DNA of 64,000 nt from Ophiura sarsii (GCA_035610835.1 CM069442.1:31201798-31265797); one strand, 5' to 3'; positions 47,861 to 61,212 are shown, numbered from the stretch's first letter. Program-made: numbers and translations. The notes: generated by a model from the letters alone, not told the origin.

Positions 47861-48638
47861 AACGTAACCCATTTTAAGGAAATATCAGACATCGTAATAC
47901 GATACTGCCAATGAAGAAATGAGGGAACTTGAAGCACCGTGCAGCTCTCTAATTTCTTAGAAAGTGATCTATATGGGGATGCCTTCAAGACTCAATTACT
48001 AATTATACATTCGCTACTCGCGAGCCATAACCATGTATTTCAATCGTTCAGATCTTAGGAGTGTCAGATACTAAGACGATCTCGTATTGAAAGAGTGAAG
48101 AACATAATTTTAGAATGTTGCATTCTTTGGTATTTAGGCGAAAAAATACACCGCCCCAGAACATTGAGGTTAAGGACATTGAACATGCTAAAACAAATGA
48201 GGAATTTAGCACTGCTAAGCCTGATAATGTGACGATAACACGCGGTTCTCCTCATTCATGACGTATTTCCATTTGCGTTTGAAGTTGAATCGGACCAAGC
48301 TTTGATAAAGTTGAGATGGACCAAACTTTGAGATAATATGTCGACTAATTGATTGCGGAAAAGTTCATTATGATTAAACGTATTTGTCTTTTAGATTGAC
48401 TATCACGTGTTAGCTGCATTGGTATAACTTAGTTTCTTACTCTGATCTAATATCGAAATTCATTCAAGCTAAATCAACGTCAACAAACAATCTTCAGAGT
48501 ACACTCTGTTTGTACTTCAAAAACCAGTCAAATCATTCTTCGCTGCAACATCTGATGGAAGTGTCGTTTGAAACATGTTAAATGTCTTTCTGTGAATGTA
48601 GAGAATCAATTTAAGACCCTTGAGAACTGTTAAGTGCA

Positions 48639-49057
48639 TTAAAGGAAGGGTCCCGCAAGCACAACATTGAGAATTATTTGTTAGACAAATAATTATCGAG
48701 CTGAAATTACGTAATTATATAGAACAGAATACCATACTAGTCACAAAATGAATAAAAACTGCCATCACTTAACATGCAATTTTTAAAATTCGCGGCGATC
48801 GAAAGACCTGGTGTCGATGACGTCATGGGTATCGGTGCTCAAATTTGCGCATGTGCATTGTATAATTATGACATCATCGACACTGGGACTTTCGATCGCC
48901 GCGAATTTAAAAAGTGCATGTTGAGAGATTGCGGTTTTTATATGTTTTTGTCATAAGTGTGGTGTTTTGTTCAACATAATTATAAAAAGTTGTGCTCGAT
49001 AGTTATTTTTTCTAACATATAATGCACACTTTTATGGTTGCAGGACACATCCTTTAA
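48639..49057. mobile_element. TTAA foldback MITE, AAAGGAAGTGTCCCGC family, copy 2
   Basis: B1 reads 'cgttaacatgtcc'. B2 has TTAA (48639-48642), the element and TTAA (49054-49057). It is identical in length to 33669-34087 and very similar, including the 'gcggcgatcgaaag' stem. Confidence 0.9.
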
Positions 49058-49349
49058 CATATTCATAGGCATTATCCAACAGGAGGAATGACCGTCTAAA
49101 GCATTAGATCATTGCGGTAACATATGCTGCCTATCTAATAGTATTTATGATTGGTTAATTACAAGACATACTCATTGTAATAACCAATTAAAATACAGCT
49201 TCTACAATATTCAACTCCACTCTTTATCAAGGATACAATTATCCTAACAATGTATCTGATTGGTGCACTAAATGATATATCCATCTTTCTGACCAATCGG
49301 CAGGTAGTTCTCAGGGGGATTACACTTGGTAGCCCATGTTTACTTTCTA

Positions 49350-49510
49350 AGTAGGTTTTGAGATGGACAAATAAGATCTGATTTGACCGCACTATAAAAA
49401 CCTACTTCTAGTGGATAATGTTACAGGACAACTCCGAAGGTGAATCTTTTCTACTTCAAGATATTTGAAGCATCCTAGCATAGCTACTTCAGTAATAGTG
49501 CAAGACTGGC
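49350..49510. repeat. Dispersed repeat module M4, copy 4
   Basis: B2 partner of 39215-39380. Confidence 0.75.
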
Positions 49511-49651
49511 TTATGGCCTGGGTACATCTATAGTTTAATCCATGTTATTTGAAAACGATACCAAGGCAGCCTTTTTATGTTTTCAAAACATTTTTTACGT
49601 ATGGTATGTAAATCAACATGATAAGTTACACCAAAATATAAATTGATAAGT

Positions 49652-49880
49652 GCCCGGTACCAGCAGATGTGTCATAGCTGAAATCGTAGTCAGGCTCTGA
49701 CGTGTTCAGAGAAGGTCGCTCAACCCTCTCCCAGATGGCTTCTGTCACTCCTCGTTCGGGTATTCCAAGCCATCTTCATCAACGGGTCAGTTGCCTGATG
49801 AAGTGTGATGGTTTCACACGCAACGTAGCAGTTATAAAAAATAAGTTCCAGTATTAGTCTAACTTATCAATTTATCTTCA
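49652..49880 (+). mobile_element. Retroelement-like 3' end, plus orientation
   Basis: Starts at 'gcccggtaccagcag' and includes 'gggtcagttgcctgatgaag' and 'cacacgcaacgtagcag', ending in 'acttatcaattta'. 'aaattgataagt' also precedes it, so the segment is bounded by a short inverted repeat. The class (LINE or Penelope-like) is uncertain. Confidence 0.45.
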
Positions 49881-51517
49881 AACAACTGGATGACTGATAA
49901 CAATTATACACCAAAATATGATAAGTAGGCCTATGGCCTTTTTATGGATGGGACATTTACATGTATTGATAAGAAAGTAATTTTTAAGGATAAGACATTT
50001 GCATGGATTGATCATAACATTCCAAAATATCAACCACGTGAAAGAAAATATAGTTCAATGTACCTCACAATATCCAAAAAGAAAAAAGAAAAAAAAGATC
50101 GATGATACATTGTGTGGAATTCAGTGACAATTCGTTGGAAGTGAAACACGTCGAATTTGAAACCTTTCACTAAATTGAACCTGGCAAAGTGAGACCCCTC
50201 GCATGGCGCATTTTATTAAAAGAAGGTTTAGATCAAGTATTTGATAACTTATATCAATCCAATGATGCATTAATTGTACAGGGTATATTAAGGCGTTAAG
50301 AGAGCTTTGACCGCCGTTGTAAGATTATCCTCAACCATTAGACGGTTTATTCCCGGGGGTTTATTGTGAGCGTTTTAGACAAGGCAACCAGCACGCCTAT
50401 CGAGCCGCATCACGCATATAAATTGTGTTTACGCGCGACGCAGACGCAACCGCTGATGTGTTTGGAATAATCGTCCACATGCTGTTTACATCGACTATTA
50501 AAGTTTAAAGGAAACTATTAATTTAATTTGATTATTTTTTTGTTAAGGTTTTTGAAAATAATTTAATTGAAATTGTTAAAAATTAAGTAGCCTACAATAA
50601 TGACAATTAAATTATGTTCTTATTTGCATTGTCGGTTTACGAAATGACGTTTAATCCTTTGTCTTTTTTGAAAGGGATTAAATCATGTTTCAGCGTATGT
50701 GCATCACCATAACTTGCGTTCTGTTCGTCTGCGAGGTTTATTTCACGAGGCCAACGTCCGTTGTAGATTGGTGATACACATGCGCTGAAATAGGATTTAA
50801 TCCCTAAACAAATCATCTCGGACAAATCTGGCCGTCCGTGTTATTGGTGCTAAGTTGAAACAAGGCATTGGTTGAAATTAGCTTTAGTTATATAAAACAA
50901 TTCTCCCGCCACATATTTGTTTTGTGCTACCATGGTCCAACCATGTAAATCATTTGAACACGAAAAATGTGTCTCATAATCCTAACCCCGGAAAGCATGC
51001 ACGTTGTTAAAATGTCGCAATTTCACTGCAAAAATTTGGTATTATCCGTTGTTCTACAAACCTGGATGTGTCTTGGAAAAAAATCTATTGACATGTTTGA
51101 TGGTCCATATAAATATTGTGCCAATGACCTTATGTTTATGATGACCGACGCTGTGGGCATATTAAGTAGCTTTTGATAATTTCGAAGTGCATAAGCCTAC
51201 CCGCTCTCAATTTCAATAATGATGGATACCGCCTGGTGGCCTTCAGTAAATGAGAAAACTTTCATCATTATTCCATCGAATCAACTTTCGTTTCCTCCAA
51301 CGTGTAAAACTTTCGCATACTCATAGTAAAATGCAGCCCAGATTGAAACGCTTTCCGAGTAATAACGTATCCTTTATAAGCACTCCCTTTTGAAAATGAT
51401 GGCAGTTTAATGTAACAAGCAAAAGCAGTGGCTAAATAACTTTCTCTATTCAGTTTAGGTATACCTGTATATTGTGTGCCAGTATACCACAGTATAAGAA
51501 AGTATAAGACACATTAT

Positions 51518-52171
51518 CAGTCAGCTGTAGAACGGGGCCCCGTTTCAATTGAGGGCGCTCTATTTAATGACGCACTGCCGTCATTTTTTACACGGCGATT
51601 CATTAAGTGACGGAAGTCAGTCGCCCGCCGGAATGCGAACAAAAAACACTTTTCAATAGAGGGCGGGCTTGAGAATGGGACTGCGTTTGCAAGGGAACGG
51701 CCTCACGTCCCAGTAATTTAAAAAAATGCACAAATATCCGATTCTGCCGATTTTAAACAACGAAATAACCGTTACAAAGGCATCACTTCTAAATACTACG
51801 GGGCTTATATTTAATGTAAAAATTATCACTCTTACACTAAAAATTCTATAAAATGGTGTAAGCTCGTCTAGGAAATGGTGGTCTCATCGCAGCAAACCGG
51901 TCAATAAAGACATAATTAAAGCTTGTGTCGTGTGACTGTGATGTTGCGGTTAAAGGTTAAATTAAATCATCTAACTGGATGTCGCAAGGAGTTCTGATAC
52001 CTTATGCTGCCCTCAACTCGATGGATAGTTACTTTTTATGCAGATAATTGGGTGTATAAGGGGAAAATTCAATCATTGCGCAAATTGACGGGTGTGCGTT
52101 ACCTTGGTTACGTACACCCGTCGTTTTAGAGCGCCCTCAATTGAAACGGGCTCCCGTTCTGCAGCTGACTA
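51518..52171. mobile_element. AGTCAGCTGNAGAACGGG foldback element in B2
   Basis: ATTAT flanks both sides (51513-51517 and 52172-52176), and B1 lacks the insert near 40555. Inverted ends of about 40 bp continue into 'ttgagggcgctct' / 'agagcgccctcaa'. The interior has the stem 'acgggtgtgcgttacc' / 'ggttacgtacacccgt'. No protein. Confidence 0.85.
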
Positions 52172-52751
52172 ATTATAAGAAAGCACAAAATCTGTTCAGA
52201 GAAGTAGTATGAACGAATCTTTGCCAAAACAAAATGATAAATGGCCCTCCCCGTCCCTTCCGGTCCAAAAACGTTCACCTTAAGTAACTTAATAAACGTA
52301 AACTAATTTATCTGTATGTGGAAGTACAGTGTGACAACGTATTATTGTCCACAAAACTTAATTGACAAGTGTATTTAATCCATATTAGCCGACGATTCTC
52401 TGGGGCCCTTAACGCTCATCTACGTACAAGGCAATGCCTGGATATGGAATGTGATATACATTACATTATATGTCAATATAATAAGCGAAATACGGGTATA
52501 CAAATCAATCCATTTTGTAAAATGTTTATTATGAGATCGTCAAATTACACTATGTGGAAAACAATTAATCAATATCAATTCTCAATAGTCACATTGCATT
52601 AATGTGAACAATTCAAGTAGCGTTTGCATTTAATGGTTTCAGGTTTTGGTGATTGCACAAAACACTTAACGGGAATAGCCCGAACCATCTCTATCGCAAT
52701 ATTAACCCTATCCCCTTATCTGCTTATGGGGTATGTAGTTATGAATATAAC

Positions 52752-52757
52752 GGGGGT

Positions 52758-52790
<33 letters not shown>
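52752..52790 (+). repeat. Poly-G run (38 G with one T)
   Basis: B1 has only five G at the matching place ('acagggggaaacacg', about 41771). B2 has GGGGG-T followed by 33 G. It is a potential G-quadruplex, and the length could be affected by assembly error. Confidence 0.9.
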
Positions 52791-52791
<1 letters not shown>

Positions 52792-53677
52792 ACACGGGTC
52801 AAATAAGGACAGTCGAAGCCTATTATGTACCTTTACCTTTGCGTGATTGCGCAATGACTGGGGAATGAGAGTCCACCGGCGCGGGTAATTGTTTGGTGTA
52901 AACACGTCTTACCATCGCTTGCAAAGGCGTAATAGGCTGTGTAAACTTGTCTGAGTAATAAATACCGGATTTAGGTAGATTCGTGTTCGTGATCTATTGA
53001 ATTTGTAAACGCTGAAAAGCCTCAGCCTGTTCACAGTAATAACTATTCTGCATTAAACAAGCATCATTCGGTGTTTGAATATATGGCGCTATTCATTCAG
53101 AGAATTCAGTTAGACAATATTTAAGACACATTTACAGACATTCAACCACAAAAAAACAAACACTTACCGAATTCAGGATAAATAATGAACACGATATGCA
53201 GAACAAACATGAAGATGCTATTTCCAGGTGATAAGTAAAATCCAACTTAGTGGCATGTGTTGCACCGATAGTCTTTTGATTTCCCTTTTCAAAGAGTTGT
53301 GTGGTGCCGCAGTGGAAACGTTGATATTACCTCTCGCGAGCTGCTGATATACTCATGGTACATAGCCCGTGGATGTCGCTTGCGACGAGAGAGAACGTAT
53401 TGACTTTCAAAATCAACCGGGTCCCCTATCATTGCTTAGCAATCAGACGACACTCGCTCCGTTGCGAAACCCGTGATTTAATCGCGCATGAACCCCCGGC
53501 GGCGGTATGTTGCGCCCTCTCGCGTTTCATATTTTGACCCTCGCCTGTATAGGAGAATGACACGACTGCATTTGAATGCACTTTATTCATTTCATCCATG
53601 GTGAATGAACGTTTTGAAACCGAGTTTGAAGCGATTTTGAATACGCAGGGGCAGGGACGATGGATATTTGAAATGTA

Positions 53678-54234
53678 CACTGTTAAAAAAATGTTGTAAA
53701 ATTAACGGTAAAAAGGCTGGCAGCCAATCTGCCAACAACCCCCTGTAAAATTTACATTGTACTGTAAAATTTACAGTAAATAGCTGTAAATTTTAACGGG
53801 ACACTGTAACATTAAACAGGTCCTTAAACCAATTACTGTAAAATGCACAAAAAACAATATACTGTATATTTTACAGTATTTTACTTCTTTTTTTACAATG
53901 CAAAGTAAAATTTACAGGCGTTTGTTGAAAATGTTGCAAAATTAACGGTAACAAGTCTGGCAGCCAATCTGCCAACAAACCCCTGTACAATTTACATTGA
54001 TGAAATTTAGGACTTGGTCATAGAATTGACAAGTCTTTTTGTGTGTAGCTAATGTTGAGAATGTTAAGTCTTAAGCCACTAGCTCAACTTTTCATTTTAG
54101 TCAACGATGGCTTAAAGAATCAAGTGTGAAAAATACAGTATTTGACCGGTTTTTTTAGAAACGGTAACATACTGTCATATTCCCATCATTTTACAGTGTT
54201 TTACATGTAAATTCTACGATGATTTTTTACGGTG
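53678..54234. mobile_element. TA MITE with ACTGTAAAATTTACAG motifs
   Basis: B1 reads 'gaaatgtattacatag'. B2 has TA (53676-53677), the element and TA (54235-54236). The ends CACTGTTAAAAAA and TTTTTTACGGTG are inverted. The interior repeats 'taaaattaacggtaa' plus 'tggcagccaatctgccaac' twice (about 53695 and 53937). The style matches ACTGTAAA-type Tc1/mariner MITEs known from fish and other animals. Confidence 0.85.
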
Positions 54235-55400
54235 TATTATATAGTTCATTCCAGGATACAGACGACTGTTACCCCCTCGTTTCCTATGCGTTGCAAAGGC
54301 AAAAATATAGATAGACAACGAGTGCTCAGAACAGGTTTGGAACTACTAAATTCCTCGCCATCTGTAGAACACAAGTATATACTTTACGCAGTATCAGTGG
54401 CCGAGGAAAACCACCGTATATACGCTATTTGATGGTAGTACTGTTTTGCTTGCCCATGAAAGGATGACTCCTGATTGAATGCATATTGTAAAACTACAAA
54501 GCATGAAATCTTGTCAATCTAAACCAACGAAGATTACAAATAGCGCTCGGGGTCTTTCGATTTTGTCGATTACGTTCACAATCATTCAACAATGTCCACA
54601 ACGTTCCTGTGGAAGATTGAGTATCGTGTGACCATAACCATTTTATTCTCGGACGTGTTTTCCCCAAGCAAAATGGGGCACGTTTATTGTTTGATGCATG
54701 TCACAGTTTGTTGAACTTGTTCCATTACGAGCCACTGGCGAGAAGGGTCAACTTTATTATGACATTATATACACAGTCGCCCATAAGTAAAGACAACTAT
54801 TTTGTAGTGGTATAAAATAGTTACGAATTTCTTATAGAAACTTTAAATACAAATCTATTTTATTTTAAATTGATGGAGACTTCAATTTTGATTGATCATT
54901 GATACCAAATACAATTTATTTCCGCCCGCGTAATCATGCATTATTTTAGCATGTGAAAAAACCCAGTGGTGCAACTACTGAGGTTCAAGTATATCTTGAA
55001 TTTTGCTCATAATCTAAGAGGAAAAATAAACATAGACACATTGTCATAGTCACGATGTGTGATTCAAAACTTAAAACCGAGAACCAACTACAAATCGGTG
55101 AAAAAAAGAAGAAGAAAAAGATCATGGTTTAGAGCAGTTATGGTTAACGAGATGTAAATATCGGGAAAGCTATTGAGGTTATCCGTGTTTTTGTATTATC
55201 TACCATCTTATCGGGAATATAAGCTGGGTTTTAGATTCCCAGAAAGAAAACAGACCTGTTTCATGATACGTAGGCCAATTTGGTAACATTGTTCGTGCAA
55301 TGATTTGGACATCATGCACCAATTCGATTGAATGTAGAATATGCCAGGTGCGATTCCCCTTTGTAGTCCGTTGCGCGTGGCTACGTGGATAACATCTATA

Positions 55401-56946
55401 CAGGATGTCTCAAAAAAGTGCCCCATGCGAAACATGATTTCTTTGGCCATAAAAATTATAAACGTTGTTTACGAAATACTAGTAATCATGTTCAGCAATC
55501 TTTAATGTGCCATAATAAAAGAAATTCTTGGATTTTAAGCTTCCGTTATCAAATTATGGCCAATTTACTCGGGCATGTTCAAATTCACTTTTGGCCACTT
55601 TTTGTGTGAAGAGAGCTCTTTTATTCAAGTTAGAATCGTCATTTAGTGTATTATTGAACATAATCACTAAAAATCAATAATAATCTACATACTAAATGTT
55701 GATAGATAGTTAAATTTGAACAAAAAACATATTTTAATCCACCCATGATATACCATAACGTATTTGCATTTTTTGACGGTATTTTAAACAGTACATTGAC
55801 ATACAGGGTGGTTCAATAAAACCTTGACAGTTTTTTGAAGCCATTTTTTTAAAATTCTGTAGATTTAAAAAAAATCTTTTTCAATATTCATCAACTACAT
55901 GATCTGACCATCTATGCTGAAAATATCGTTACAAATAACCTTACGGTTGCAAAATAACAGCTATTTGAACAAAGTCTGTCCCATTTCACTCTGTCCACGG
56001 GTACTGATTTCGCGACGTTATATTGAATACTGAATGATGAATTGCATGCAAGTAATCTAAGATTTGAAGATCCCGCCAGGTGAAACCAGTGTAATTGTTA
56101 ATAGCTTAACTATCTATTCAGGTGTGAAATCAATACGTAATAATAATACCACGAGTGACCCTAATTAGAATTATTGATTTTCATAGATTGGAAGTGTAAT
56201 TGTCTATGCTCTATGCCTTAACAGTGACGATGCCATTTAATGTTATCTTGCTGGGCATTTCCCGTAGACTTACTCGTGGGCAAAGAGATTTGGAGAGATT
56301 CTCTTCAAATAGCTATCATTTTGCCGCCATAGCATTATTAACATTGACATTTTCAGCATAGACGGCCAAGATGATATTTTTGAGGAATATGTAAAAAAAC
56401 CCACTAAAATCCCACAATTTTTAAAAATATGGCTTTGAAAAACTGTCAACGTTTTATTGAACCACACTGGTTGTAACGTCGCGAAATCAGTACCCGTGGA
56501 CAGAGTGAAATGGGACAGACTTTGTTCAAATAACTGTTATTTTGCAACCGTAAGGTTATTTGTAATGATATTTTCAGCAAAGATGGTCAAGATCATATAG
56601 TTGATGAATATTGAATTTTTTTTAATTTTAAATCTACAGAATTTCAAAAAAATGGCTTCAAAAAACTGTCAAGGTTTAATTGAACCATCCTGTATCCTAA
56701 AATCATCATCGGAATCATAAAGGCAGTTGAAAACCATTTTCTTGTTCAAAAGGGCCAAAGTGGGATTCGCACTCTTGTTACTAAATTGATCATATATCGG
56801 TAGTTAGGTGGTGAAATGCAATAGGATAAATTGTATTTGATAGAAGACTAATAGGGCTTACCAGCAGTTTGCTTTTTTAACAAAAAGACATGGGATGTAT
56901 TTTTAAATTAATTTTCTAACTCATGGGGCACTTTTTAGACACCTTG
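55401..56946. mobile_element. Mariner-type TA element with nested foldback
   Basis: B1 reads 'aacctctatagtgtg'. B2 has TA (55399-55400), the element and TA (56947-56948). The ends CAGGATGTCTCAAAAAAG and its mirror 'tttttagacaccttg' continue as 'tgccccatg' / 'catggggca'. The 1.5-kb interior is occupied by another TA-flanked foldback (55804-56692). No transposase DD[34]D/E pattern was recognised, so it is non-autonomous. Confidence 0.85.
55804..56692. mobile_element. Nested TA foldback with three related arms
   Basis: The ends CAGGGTGGTTCAATAAAACC and the mirrored 'tttaattgaaccatcctg' are flanked by TA. The left arm (55804-56018) pairs with the right arm (56475-56692) over more than 200 bp. 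A third, more diverged arm lies at 56260-56470, in the same orientation as the right arm and ending 'gaaccacactgg'. This suggests an older element whose arm was duplicated or into which a relative inserted. Confidence 0.8.
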
Positions 56947-57204
56947 TAGTGTGAAAACAAAATGAATATAGAACTAGATTGCGTGGTTCTCGGCTTACGC
57001 GATTTGTGGTTTGAGCTAGTTACATGACGCAATAGGATCCTATCGGAACCGTATACGACGTGCGGGTTAAGTTGGTGTATAACGCATCATGAAATTAGCA
57101 CAGATGAAATAGGTCAGTGTGTATTTTGTAGATATACATGTTCATGTACATACCAATTGTATGGAATGGATTTTTAAATATATTATGTATTTTAGAAGGA
57201 GTGA

Positions 57205-57540
<336 letters not shown>

Positions 57541-58573
57541 TAATGATTCAAGGTCCACATTTGCCAGTTGATTGTTGTCACATTTGCCAGTCGATTCTGG
57601 TTGGTTTACGGTTCAGATTTTTACCTTGTGCGGTATTGTCATACGGCATTCATCCAACGCTGCGCAGTGTCGTCACAGCGTATTCCAATTACAGCTCTTC
57701 CTTGCGTATATTTACTATCAAGAAAGTTGTTTGATTAAAAGCAAGACAAAATACGATTTAAAATGGTGCGCTTGTTTTTTTCAACACGCAGCCTCGGTGT
57801 AGTATAGGCAGATTTTTGATTCAGAGATAGCGACAACACTCACAAGCCAATAGCTGGATTAGTAAAGGATGTTTTCATTGATCAATACGCCTATTTATAT
57901 ACGGAAATACCTCTCAGTGTGTATCAAACACGCTCGCACTTTATATCTTTCTTTCCGCTGTAGCTTTCTTTAGCCGTTCATTGTAAACAATGTCTTAAAT
58001 CAAGAGATGAAATTACTGAAAAAACTGCCACCCAAAAGCACTCAATAACTTATCAAGGAATATTACCCCAAAACCCGTTTGGCATACCTTTTGTTGTAAT
58101 ATCATTGCAATTTACATAAAACGCGGAGTACGAAAACAAAAAAAGATGTTAGGAAATGTGTGTTGATCCATCTAAAACTTACAATACACACTTTCATACG
58201 CAACACAAATAAGACGATACATTAACCGACTGCTTTATCCACTGGGAAACAGCAAGGGAAATACAATCTATTAGTACACTACTCTAGTTTTTTTAGTTTT
58301 TAATAAAGTATGGGCCGGAAATATTTCGGTTACGTCATGTCTGACTTGTTAGCTAAACGTTGTCATTCTAACCCGACGAGCATGGATTCAAAGAAGTGCT
58401 TCGGGTCTCGTGAGAAAACGCGCGATATTTTGTTGTCTGCATACGTAAAATGATTTTCACAGCTTTTGTAAGATGTGTCTCTTATGGCCGTAACCTTTTT
58501 AATACTCGGTCATGTACTTTCCCCGGTGACAAGAAAGGTGGATATATCTTGACTCGTTGAACTACATGGCTTA

Positions 58574-59168
58574 AGGGGGCTGTGAACCGTTAGGTATAGC
58601 CTCCGTAAAACTGCCGTAACTTCTTCATTATTAATCTATATAAAAGTATACATTTTTTGAAGAAAAGGTTTCAATGAATCCAACCATGATCATGAAATTG
58701 GCCATTTTGGAGAAAATTATAAAATTAACGTTTTAGGTTCTGCAAAGATAACTCAAAATATATGTCAAATTTTGACATAATAGTAAAGAAATATTATATT
58801 CCTAATACAAGTCCCTAGGAATCTTTTCTTCTTTTTTTTCATGATTTTTTGAAATATCGACCAAAAAGTGCCAACATGTGTGATTTGTTACCTCGAAAAT
58901 CATTTTTGGTCAAGAATTCAAAAAATAATAAACATTTTAAAAACAAAAAAGGGTTCAATGAATCCAACCATGAACATGAAATTGACCATATTGATTTTTT
59001 TAAAATATAAAAACACGTTTTTTGACTCACAATAGGTTCTGCAAAGATAACTCCAAATATATTTTGTCAAAGGTAGTAACACTAGTTTTAGTACAATTCC
59101 CTAGGAACAGTTTTTTGTTTGTATTGAAAATCATTATTATTTTTTGAATTATTGACCAAAAAGTGCCA
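58574..59168. mobile_element. Damaged relative of the 9-648 foldback element, in B2
   Basis: Begins TTAA-GGGGGCTGTGAACC in B2 where B1 reads 'ggcttaaaggtcgcctc'. It contains the 'tatataaaagtatac' and 'gaccaaaaagtgcc' blocks of 9-648. It has an internal direct duplication of about 290 bp (around 58656 and 58942: 'caatgaatccaaccatga'). The right inverted end is missing. Confidence 0.65.
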
Positions 59169-59575
59169 AACGCTATATCTAAACAGTTGCTCAAATCAAG
59201 CAATGCCTTATACATACCATGTAAGCCTATACATGGGGATCCGAAAGGTTTCAACAGCTTTTTATTTCAGGACTGTTGGAGAGAGAAAAGAAAAGACTAA
59301 AGACAACAACAAGGATGCGACGTATAATCTCAATTTTCATGATTTTGTCAATTTGCTAAAGCCTACTTATTAAGATAGCTCTGCTTCAAAGCGAAAGTTT
59401 CTCAAATTTGTTTTGTAGATCAAGGGAAATATTAACCCCTAGAAACACTTGGTGTCCGTTGTTAAGGTGTGCGCATTAATTGCCACTCAAAAAGTTACAG
59501 TTTCTTTACTACAATGATTTAATAATTTGATGGAAATACCAAATTCTTTGAAAACATGTGTTATTTCGCCACTAA

Positions 59576-61205
59576 TTTTGAATTTTGGAAATCGGAAGTG
59601 TCTCACTGGTATAGATTTGTTGGTATAGTAGATTCCAAGTTTGACCAATATTCCCTCTTTTGAAACTCATAAGATCATTGACCATGTGCGACACAAAGCT
59701 AAGTTTTAATGATATGTAGGTAATTTGCTGTGTCCTCTCTAGATTTCCACAACAAGTATTAATAGATATTCACCTTTTTTATTTTTTATGATGCAATATT
59801 GGAATGGTATTTATGGAGTGGAGTTCTGCCGGAGTGATATATACCATACTTTTCAAAAAAAAGTGGCAGTTTGGTGTGAGTTTTATCAACTGTAAGTGAA
59901 AAAGTGAAATGTCATACCATATCGGAACGGATTAAGATATCTTGATTGATTTGACAGTTTAAGTAGGAAACATGTTTTCCTTTATATTGTATGTAATTGA
60001 CTTGGACTTTAATGCTGTTTATATAATATTACATTTTTCAAACAAGGTATAAATCATTCTGAGGCACCCTGCACATGGGTTGAAATTTATTGAAGCAGAG
60101 CTAATATTAACACTAAAACTGAACGATGCAAGTAAGTCTGATCTGATTTGTTACGAACATGGTTAATTATTCAATGAAAACAGCACATTTCGGGTTTGTC
60201 GATGTTGATATTACCTATTTACGATACAGTACGTGTACTTGACCATAGACCTTGAATACGGTCTATTGAAAACCCATTGAAATGATGTGTAGAGCTGATA
60301 TTATGTGCGTCTCGCTCACACCCGTATAACTGGCATGTTTGAAAAATAAATGTGAATACTGCTAGTCTATTCATAGAAGTGGATGGGATATATCGAAAGT
60401 TTGAGAAAAGAAGCCAAGGTGAGAATTTTCACTATATTAAATTAATACGCACATTCACTGATGCGATTGATGTAACACTCTTTGTGAAGTTTTAAAGACA
60501 TCTACTTTACACAGTTTTTAATAACATCTAAACTCGAACCCATGAGTTGGATGGACAACAAGCGCGTCTTTTCAATTCAATAGTTCACGCATAATAAGGG
60601 AACGAGAGTGACGTTTTATTTATGAATTGTGAGAAGTTGTTTCATGACAGTGCAAACAACTACACGGCCTTTTGTGCTGCGCGTATTTAATCCGAGACGA
60701 GCATAGTTTCAATAGAAGTACTTATTTCACCATCCATACCTTCATTATCATGACTTGACTTACAGTTCGTGCTGCTTGTTAATGGTTAAAGGCCAGGATC
60801 GTCAAGTCACAATATCACTTTCGACATCTTAACACAATGGGCCCGTTAACGCATCGAAATTCCATATCTAATGTCTCATTTCATATTTGAAAACACGTTG
60901 CATCATATAAACGTGACAACCGAGAGCGATTCTTCTGCGAGACAAAAACTGTATTTTGTTCAGCTGGCAGTCGTAGTATAATTGCCGGCGGTTTTAATTT
61001 TTCACTAAGGGGAAGGACGCAATGATTCGATGATTGCATAGCATTTAACCCGTCTCGACAATCTGCCTCGAAAACTGGGTGATCTAGTTCTGACAAAAGA
61101 TGAACACAACTGTTGGCTAAATTACGGGCAATGTATCGATTTAATAGGTATTGGTTGATCTTCAGCGCTCCCTGAAAATGATTTTTTGTTCATTAAAGGG
61201 ATACT
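59576..61205. other. Unique AT-rich stretch, nothing recognised
   Basis: No repeat, tRNA or coding frame recognised. A 71-codon minus frame at 60881-61096 sits in a slightly GC-richer patch but has no familiar motif. Confidence 0.4.
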
Positions 61206-61212
61206 TATGTTT

